The notes beneath the pieces were generated by a model. It worked only from the letters and a program-made list of their open reading frames with translations, was not told the origin of the DNA and searched no databases. From a bacterium (GTDB lineage Bacteria > Sysuimicrobiota > Sysuimicrobiia > Sysuimicrobiales > Thermofontiviventaceae), in contig JAUQQG010000088.1 in assembly GCA_030550015.1 (NCBI GenBank), forward strand, positions 1-32,066: DNA of 32,066 nt, written 5' to 3'. A program made the translations under genes and the position numbers. Of this stretch, positions 27,595 to 32,066 are shown in pieces (position 1 is the first letter of the stretch; every line of letters begins with the position of its first letter).

Positions 27595-27608
27595 CCTTCT
27601 CAAGAAGG
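27595..27608 (-). promoter_or_regulatory. Small inverted repeat at the phosphodiesterase ribosome-binding site
   Basis: CCTTCT (27595-27600) and AGAAGG (27603-27608) are perfect complements separated by 2 nt. The left arm overlaps the AAGGAGG ribosome-binding site of the minus-strand gene. With so small a loop it would act as DNA symmetry or a strained hairpin; significance is uncertain. Confidence 0.25.
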
Positions 27609-27723
27609 TGCTCTCCAGCGCTTTCGCTAGGGCTACTTAGATGGCGTAAGAGGATTTCCTCCCTACGTTTCGAATCCTTCCCCGGTGATCGATCCTTCAA
27701 ACTCTTCTGAGGAGGTGTGAACG

Positions 27724-28521
27724 TTGGACGCAGCAGAACTTCGACGCGCAGTGAAACGCGGGGAGCTTGTGTTGGGCACATTTGTCTCCGAGTGTTGGAG
27801 CCCCACCATCGCCCGGATCTATGCGACGGCAGGGTTTGATTTCTTCCTCTTGGACACCGAGCACGGTGGGATGGACATGGAGTCAGTGACAGCGAACATC
27901 CTGGTGGCGAGAGGGTCTGGGATCACCCCCATTGTCAGGATCCCCTGGCACGATCGCGCGCACGTCTTGCGCCCCCTTGAGGCAGGTGCGGGGGGGCTCC
28001 TCGTCCCTATGGTGGAGACGGCAGAAACCGCCCGGCAGATCGTGCGGTTCGCCAAATATCCTCCCTTCGGTCAGAGGGGAGTCGCTCTGGGACGGGCCCA
28101 TACCCTGTACAAACGGGTCGACCCGGTTCAGTACACCCAGCAGGCCAATGAGGAGACGACGATTGCCGTCCAGATCGAGACGGCAAAGGCGATCGAAAAC
28201 CTGGATGAGATCCTCTCGGTGGAAGGCATCGACGTCGCGTATGTGGGTCCCTCAGACCTCTCCCACAGCCTGGGCCGCCCGGGGGAGATCACCCATCCGG
28301 ATGTGGAAGGAGCCATCAAGGAGGTGATCGCGGCCTGCAGTCGGCACGGTGTGACGCCTGGGATCCACCTCCAGGAGCTAGAACTGGTGAAATACTGGGT
28401 GGGCCAGGGGATGCGGTTTGTGAGCTACGCCAGCGAGGTTAGCTTCATTCTCAGGGGAGCTACACAGGCCCTCGAAGAAGTGCGGGGCGCCTTCCCTTCG
28501 TTACTGGCTCCCAGACCTTAG
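27724..28521 (+). CDS. HpcH/HpaI family class II aldolase
   Basis: This encodes 265 residues. The family cleaves or forms C-C bonds of 2-keto-3-deoxy acids (for example 2-dehydro-3-deoxyglucarate or 4-hydroxy-2-oxoheptanedioate), giving pyruvate plus an aldehyde, with a divalent metal. The active-site residues are readable: H47 in LLDTEHGGMD, R72 in PIVRIPWHD, and metal ligands E152 (QIETAKAIENLDEI) and D178 (VGPSDLSHSLG). The pyruvate-binding loop lies near PPFGQRGVALGR. The start is TTG 27724, supported by GAGGAGGTG just upstream; ATG and GTG alternatives are out of frame or hit stops. It is followed by the fumarase gene after 17 nt, so the two are probably an operon. Confidence 0.9.
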   Translation: MDAAELRRAVKRGELVLGTFVSECWSPTIARIYATAGFDFFLLDTEHGGMDMESVTANILVARGSGITPIVRIPWHDRAHVLRPLEAGAGGLLVPMVETAETARQIVRFAKYPPFGQRGVALGRAHTLYKRVDPVQYTQQANEETTIAVQIETAKAIENLDEILSVEGIDVAYVGPSDLSHSLGRPGEITHPDVEGAIKEVIAACSRHGVTPGIHLQELELVKYWVGQGMRFVSYASEVSFILRGATQALEEVRGAFPSLLAPRP

Positions 28522-28538
28522 GAAAAAGGAGGAAGGGT

Positions 28539-29954
28539 ATGGCCCTGAAAGAGGTACGCATCGAGCGAGATAGTCTCGGAGAAATGGAAGTTCCCAGGGA
28601 AGCGTACTATGGAGCGCAGACCGCCAGGGCGATCCGGAACTTCCCCTACGGGGGGCCACGCTTTCCCAGGCCTTTTATCCGCGCTCTTGGGTTGTTGAAG
28701 CGTGCAGCCGCAGAGGTGAACATGGAGCTCGGCCTCCTCGACCCCAGGAGGGGCCAGGCCATCGTCGAGGCCGCCCAAGAGGTCGCTGACGGGCGGTTCG
28801 ACGACCAGTTTGTTGTGGAAATCTTCCAGACGGGCTCGGGTACCTCCACCAATATGAACGCGAACGAGGTGATCGCCAACCGTGCCACGGAGCTCCTGGG
28901 AGGCGAGCGCGGGTCGAAGCTTGTTCACCCTAACGACCACGTGAACCTGGGCCAATCCTCCAACGACGTTATCCCCACGGCGATCCACCTGACGATCCTC
29001 ATGCTCCTGGGAGAGGAGCTTCTCCCGGCCCTCGCGGAGCTCCAAGACACCCTACACAGGAAGGCGGAGGAGTTCATGCCCATCATCAAGACGGGTCGGA
29101 CCCATCTTATGGATGCAACGCCGATCCGCCTTGGACAGGAGTTCATGGGATATGCGGGACAGGTGGAACGCGCCCAAAGACGGCTGCGCACGGTGGCCGA
29201 GGACCTCCGGGAAGTCCCACTGGGCGGGACAGCGGTAGGGACAGGCACCAATACCCACCCCGAGTTCGCCCGCCGCGTGTGCGCGAGGATCGAGTCCCTC
29301 ACCGGGATCCCCCTCCGGGAGACGGAGAACCACTTCCAGGGGCAGAGTTCCCTCGATGCGCTCGTCTTCGCAAGCGGCGCGCTCAAGGCGTATGCGACAG
29401 GGTTGATGAAGATTGCCAACGACATCCGGTGGATGGGATCGGGCCCGCGGGCAGGGCTTGGGGAGCTCGTGTTACCCGCTGTGCAACCGGGGAGCTCGAT
29501 CATGCCTGGAAAGGTGAACCCAGTGATCCCGGAGTCGGTGCTCCAGATCTGCGCGCAAGTACTGGGGAACGACCTCGTCGTGGCCATCGGGAACCAGTGG
29601 GGGAACTTCGAGCTGAACACGATGATGCCGGTGATCGCCCATAACCTTATCCAGTCCATCCAGCTCCTGGCGGGGGCTTCGCGGAATTTCGCCAGGCAAT
29701 GCATCGCCGGGTTGGTGGCAACGGAACGCGGACCCGCTCTGGTAGAACAAGGGTTGATGCTTGCCACTGCCCTAGTACCTGTTGTGGGATACGACGCCGC
29801 GAGCAGGATCGCCCAGGAGGCCTATAGGACGGGGAAAACCGTGCGGCAGGTGGCGCGGGAACAGCTGAACTTCACAGAGGAGGAGCTCGAACGGATCCTT
29901 GACCCGGTCCGCATGACCGAGCCGGGCTTCTCCGCAGGCCCAGGGGGAGGGTAA
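28539..29954 (+). CDS. fumC: Class II fumarate hydratase
   Basis: This encodes 471 residues of the fumarase/aspartase superfamily; fumarase interconverts fumarate and malate. Fumarase-type motifs: GSGTSTNMNANEVIANRA, NLGQSSNDVIPTAIH, TGRTHLMDATPIRLGQE, and GTAVGTGTNTHPEF (aspartase has other residues after NT). The mobile signature loop is GSSIMPGKVNP at 318-328: Gly after MP, as in fumarases, but followed by VIPESV, which resembles aspartase. Fumarase is much the likelier activity. AAAGGAGGAAGGG precedes ATG 28539. It is co-directional with the aldolase gene. Confidence 0.9.
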   Translation: MALKEVRIERDSLGEMEVPREAYYGAQTARAIRNFPYGGPRFPRPFIRALGLLKRAAAEVNMELGLLDPRRGQAIVEAAQEVADGRFDDQFVVEIFQTGSGTSTNMNANEVIANRATELLGGERGSKLVHPNDHVNLGQSSNDVIPTAIHLTILMLLGEELLPALAELQDTLHRKAEEFMPIIKTGRTHLMDATPIRLGQEFMGYAGQVERAQRRLRTVAEDLREVPLGGTAVGTGTNTHPEFARRVCARIESLTGIPLRETENHFQGQSSLDALVFASGALKAYATGLMKIANDIRWMGSGPRAGLGELVLPAVQPGSSIMPGKVNPVIPESVLQICAQVLGNDLVVAIGNQWGNFELNTMMPVIAHNLIQSIQLLAGASRNFARQCIAGLVATERGPALVEQGLMLATALVPVVGYDAASRIAQEAYRTGKTVRQVAREQLNFTEEELERILDPVRMTEPGFSAGPGGG

Positions 29955-29965
29955 CCCTCCCCTTT
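29944..29965 (+). terminator. Hairpin terminator at the fumC stop codon
   Basis: GGGGAGGG (29944-29951) pairs with CCCTCCCC (29955-29962), and the TAA stop codon forms the loop. Only TTT follows, so termination may be partial. The symmetric stem could also serve the convergent minus-strand gene. Confidence 0.55.
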
Positions 29966-29968
29966 GCT

Positions 29969-29987
29969 CAGGGGTAACATTACCCTG
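29969..29987 (-). terminator. Weak hairpin at the end of the small minus-strand gene
   Basis: CAGGGGTAA and TTACCCTG can pair, with one bulged base, around a 2-nt gap. It includes the stop codon of the 85-residue protein. No T-run follows on the minus strand. Together with the fumC hairpin it may form a bidirectional 3' end. Confidence 0.3.
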
Positions 29988-30237
29988 TGCCGGCGGCTTC
30001 GTGCACATCCTCTTCCACATTCTTCCCTTCGCCGCGCACGACGTCCCGGATGAAGCTCAAGATGGCCTCAAGCTCCTTCCCCTGCTCCGCCTCTCCCATG
30101 GCGTCCAGGATCCCCAGGAGCGCAGTGAAGTAGCCCCGCCGAAACTGGAAGGCACGGTCGCTGGCACCCTCAGGTTTGGTTTGAGCAAGGCGTTCACACA
30201 AATCGGCAAGCTCGGCCACTTCACCCCAGTCGATCAT
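29980..30237 (-). CDS. Small protein of unknown function (85 residues)
   Basis: I do not recognise this protein. It starts at ATG 30237 behind an excellent ribosome-binding site (GGAGGTG, 7 nt spacing), which is the main reason to accept it. The sequence (MIDWGEVAELADLCERLAQ, then RAFQFRRGYFTALLGILDAMG, then GKELEAILSFIRDVV) looks like three amphipathic helices followed by an acidic, disordered tail. No Cys pair, signal peptide or membrane segment is present. It lies 43 nt downstream of the nitroreductase gene on the same strand and may be co-transcribed. The DAMGEAEQGKELEAIL pattern suggests a helical-bundle or partner-binding protein, no more. Confidence 0.7.
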   Translation of the reverse strand: MIDWGEVAELADLCERLAQTKPEGASDRAFQFRRGYFTALLGILDAMGEAEQGKELEAILSFIRDVVRGEGKNVEEDVHEAAGTG

Positions 30238-30280
30238 TCGGAACACCTCCATCTACCATTAGCATAGCGTACATGGGTTG

Positions 30281-30829
30281 TTATTGCACCTCGAATTTTG
30301 TTGCGCCGAAGCGCTCCCAGGAAACGATCTCCGCGAGTGGCTTTCGCCCTTTCCCCAGGAGCACACGATAGACGGCGCGTTCCGCCAGGCTCTTCCGCTT
30401 CTTGGCAGGGTAGCCAAAGGCGAGCACAATGGCCAGCTTCCTCGATGGGGGGATCCCAAGGAATTCCTTTGCCTGGGCCTCACTGTGCATGACAGTGGGG
30501 CAGGAACCAATCCCCAGCGCCCACGCCGCTAGCATCATGTTCTGAGCACAGCGTCCCGCGTCGAAGGCATCCCGTTCTGCTTCCACCACGACAGCCACAG
30601 CGAAAGCTGCATCGGCCACATGTCTCGCGAACCTCCCGAACTGTGCAAGCTGTCTTAAACGCTGACGATCCCGGACTACGACAAAATGCCACGGCTGCCT
30701 GTTCCGGCTGCTCCCGCTCCACCTCCCGGCTTCGAGGATCTGCAGGATGGTCTCTTGGGGCACCTCCTGGGGGAGGAAAGTACGAACCTCACGTTTGGTG
30801 AGGATACAGCGGTATGCCTCCATGGCCAT
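30281..30829 (-). CDS. Nitroreductase family FMN-dependent oxidoreductase
   Basis: This encodes 182 residues. The family reduces nitro groups, quinones or other acceptors with NAD(P)H and FMN, as dimers in the cytosol. Signature segments are TKREVRTFLPQEVP at the N-terminus, AGRWSGSSRNRQPWHFVVVRD (FMN contacts), AGRCAQNMMLAAWALGIGSCPT, and LAIVLAFGYPA near the C-terminus. The size is that of the compact nitroreductase type. ATG 30829 is preceded by GGGAGGAGG at 5 nt; ATG 30823 is close behind. The physiological substrate is unknown. It probably heads a two-gene unit with the small protein downstream. Confidence 0.9.
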   Translation of the reverse strand: MAMEAYRCILTKREVRTFLPQEVPQETILQILEAGRWSGSSRNRQPWHFVVVRDRQRLRQLAQFGRFARHVADAAFAVAVVVEAERDAFDAGRCAQNMMLAAWALGIGSCPTVMHSEAQAKEFLGIPPSRKLAIVLAFGYPAKKRKSLAERAVYRVLLGKGRKPLAEIVSWERFGATKFEVQ

Positions 30830-31091
30830 GAAGCCTCCTCCCTCATCGCAGTATCTCCAGGGAAATTTTTGACAGGATTTCGCTCGATCCCCCAACATCC
30901 ACCAGATTTTTAGGATCCCGTGAAAATAGACGCCGGGTCAGATCGTGATCGCGCTGAGAATTGCCTGCTCGTTCTTCGTCAAAGGCTTCGAAAGTTCCTT
31001 GCCAAGGGAATTCTTGTTTCCTGAGGGGAGAGGAGGATGGATATGAGGGGAAAGGTGTAGGTATTGCATGAGGATGAGGAGAAAGGCGTCC
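30830..31091. other. Divergent intergenic region between nitroreductase and alkA
   Basis: This 262-nt region holds the 5' signals of both neighbours. On the plus strand TTGACA (30869-30874) is followed after 18 nt by only a 3/6 -10 box (CAACAT). No palindrome stands out. A 43-codon minus-strand frame (ending 30938) lacks a ribosome-binding site and is not called. Confidence 0.35.
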
Positions 31092-31988
31092 ATGATCATC
31101 CCGTTACCTGAACCGTTTGATACGGACAAGACGCTGGCCTTCCTTCGGGCATCGTCCTTGCGAACGCCCTACCGGTTCTTTGAGCGTAGGGTGAGGCGGC
31201 ACCTGCGAGTCCACGACACAGCCCTTGTGGTCGAATTCGACTTCACCAAACCGGGCCGCTTGCGCCTCAAGGCCTTTGATCGCGCGGGGGTAGCTTTTCC
31301 ACATCCCGACTGGACCGAGCTACAGCGGATCTCCACGTTCATCTGGGGCTTAGACGACGACCTAGGTCGATGTTACGACATCCTGAACAAGGACTCCCGC
31401 CTGGCGCAGCTGGTCCAGCGATATGCAGGCCTCCGCATGATCCGGGCCCCTGATTTGTACGAGGCCCTCCTCACCGCTGTCCTAGGGCAACAGGTGAGTG
31501 TGGCTGCTGGAGCAGCTATTCGCCGTCGTTTCCTGGAGGAGCTGGGCGATCGCATCGTGGTAGACGAGGAGGAATATCTCAACTACCCTCCCCCAAGGCG
31601 CCTCCTCTCCGTTCCTCCTGCAAAGCTCCTACGTTGCGGGATCAGCCGCCAGAAGGCCAGATACCTGCTGGAGATCGCCGAACGCGCTGCAGCGGGGGCG
31701 CTGGAGGAGAGTACATTTGCAGGTCTTTCCGATGAGGCTGCCATAGCCAAGCTCATGGAGATCCCTGGCGTGGGACGGTGGACTGCCGAAGTCGTCCTGA
31801 TGCGCGGATTGGGTAGGCTGGACGTTTTCCCGGCCGCTGATCTGGGGCTGATCGTTGCCGTGCAGCGGTTACGAAGGCTCAAAGCACGCCCGACCGAGCA
31901 AGTCTTGCGAAAGATCGCCGAGCGCTGGAAAGGCTGGCGAAGCTACGCAGCCTTGTACCTCTGGGCAACCCTCGGCGGTGGGGTGTAA
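31092..31988 (+). CDS. alkA: DNA-3-methyladenine glycosylase II (AlkA-type, HhH-GPD)
   Basis: This encodes 298 residues. AlkA enzymes remove alkylated purines and other damaged bases from DNA, starting base-excision repair. An N-terminal TBP-like domain precedes the helix-hairpin-helix core. AVLGQQVSVAAGAAIRRRF is the conserved core helix; IPGVGRWTAEVVLMRGL is the HhH motif. The catalytic Asp is D250 in FPAADLGL. No C-terminal iron-sulfur cysteines are present, so it is not Nth/MutY. ATG 31092 has GAGGAGAAAGG 5 nt upstream and gives the best N-terminus; ATG 31068 and 31074 are alternatives. An 8-oxoguanine glycosylase role is possible but less likely, since Ogg's Lys is not evident. Confidence 0.9.
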   Translation: MIIPLPEPFDTDKTLAFLRASSLRTPYRFFERRVRRHLRVHDTALVVEFDFTKPGRLRLKAFDRAGVAFPHPDWTELQRISTFIWGLDDDLGRCYDILNKDSRLAQLVQRYAGLRMIRAPDLYEALLTAVLGQQVSVAAGAAIRRRFLEELGDRIVVDEEEYLNYPPPRRLLSVPPAKLLRCGISRQKARYLLEIAERAAAGALEESTFAGLSDEAAIAKLMEIPGVGRWTAEVVLMRGLGRLDVFPAADLGLIVAVQRLRRLKARPTEQVLRKIAERWKGWRSYAALYLWATLGGGV

Positions 31989-32066
31989 GTAGCCACGAGG
32001 ATCCGGGCTACCGCCAAGGATGTGGAGCTTATCAAAACGCTGGATGTGCGGGAGAGCGAGATGCTT
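31989..32066 (+). other. Open frame at the window edge, possible partial gene
   Basis: The frame of alkA stays open after its TAA to the end of the window (26 codons). It reads VATRIRATAKDVELIKTLDV and then RESEML, a plausible protein composition. The first usual start codons in it are GTG 32022 and GTG 32046, neither with a clear ribosome-binding site. It may be the beginning of a gene cut by the window. Confidence 0.25.

Noticed and set aside
30938-31069. 43-codon minus-strand peptide ending KELSKPLTKNEQAILSAITI
   Set aside because: The composition is protein-like, but it lacks a ribosome-binding site and sits in the alkA upstream region; too weak to call.

Overview
The window is a gene-dense bacterial chromosome segment, GC-rich by eye, with ordinary bacterial signals: strong Shine-Dalgarno sequences, sigma-70-type promoters (TTGTCA-17-TAAAAT before rpsT, TTGCAT-17-TATAAT before carA) and hairpin-plus-T terminators. 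It contains no phage, transposase, CRISPR array, rRNA or tRNA that I can recognise. The mix of a class I (archaeal-type) lysyl-tRNA synthetase, an EF-G paralogue, a short-form adenosylhomocysteinase and an ornithine-fermentation-type dehydrogenase suggests an anaerobic or thermophilic lineage outside the well-studied phyla. Bipolaricaulota (Acetothermia) is one guess, held with low confidence.

Layout. 1-2210: rpsT (minus) diverges from murJ (plus). 2207-6171: heat-shock/translation operon hrcA-dnaJ-prmA-rsmE, with grpE and dnaK missing between hrcA and dnaJ. 6350-10768: terminator, strong promoter, then overlapping carA-carB (carbamoyl phosphate for arginine and pyrimidines). 10769-11325: the nucleoid protein gene hup with its own leader and terminator. 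11467-13739: folD-folC (one-carbon folate metabolism), overlapping by 4 bp. 13740-16730: a 448-nt structured leader, then lysK (class I LysRS) overlapping a D-2-hydroxyacid dehydrogenase. 16731-22043: hairpin-rich leader, EF-G-like GTPase, dnaG, rpoD (replication/transcription initiation). 22044-24166: a repeat-filled spacer, ahcY and a comF-type phosphoribosyltransferase. 24215-27585 (minus): alkaline-phosphatase-superfamily exported enzyme, class I aminotransferase, and a DapB-like/2,4-diaminopentanoate dehydrogenase-like oxidoreductase. 27724-29954: HpcH/HpaI aldolase and class II fumarase. 29980-30829 (minus): nitroreductase and an 85-residue protein of unknown function. 31092-31988: AlkA-type DNA glycosylase.

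The coding content is mostly housekeeping. The less ordinary material is between genes. (i) An inverted repeat with a near-common left arm (CAGCA/CGGCA + AAATCTC or CAATCTC) lies in the 5' regions of rpsT, hrcA and the EF-G-like gene. (ii) A long lysK leader contains two long, mutually exclusive helices. (iii) Two look-alike palindromes about five helical turns apart lie ahead of hup. (iv) A dispersed CCCCGGCA...TTGCCGG hairpin occurs twice. (v) A CGGATTT-type repeat cluster separates rpoD from ahcY. All are read by eye and none has been tested computationally.
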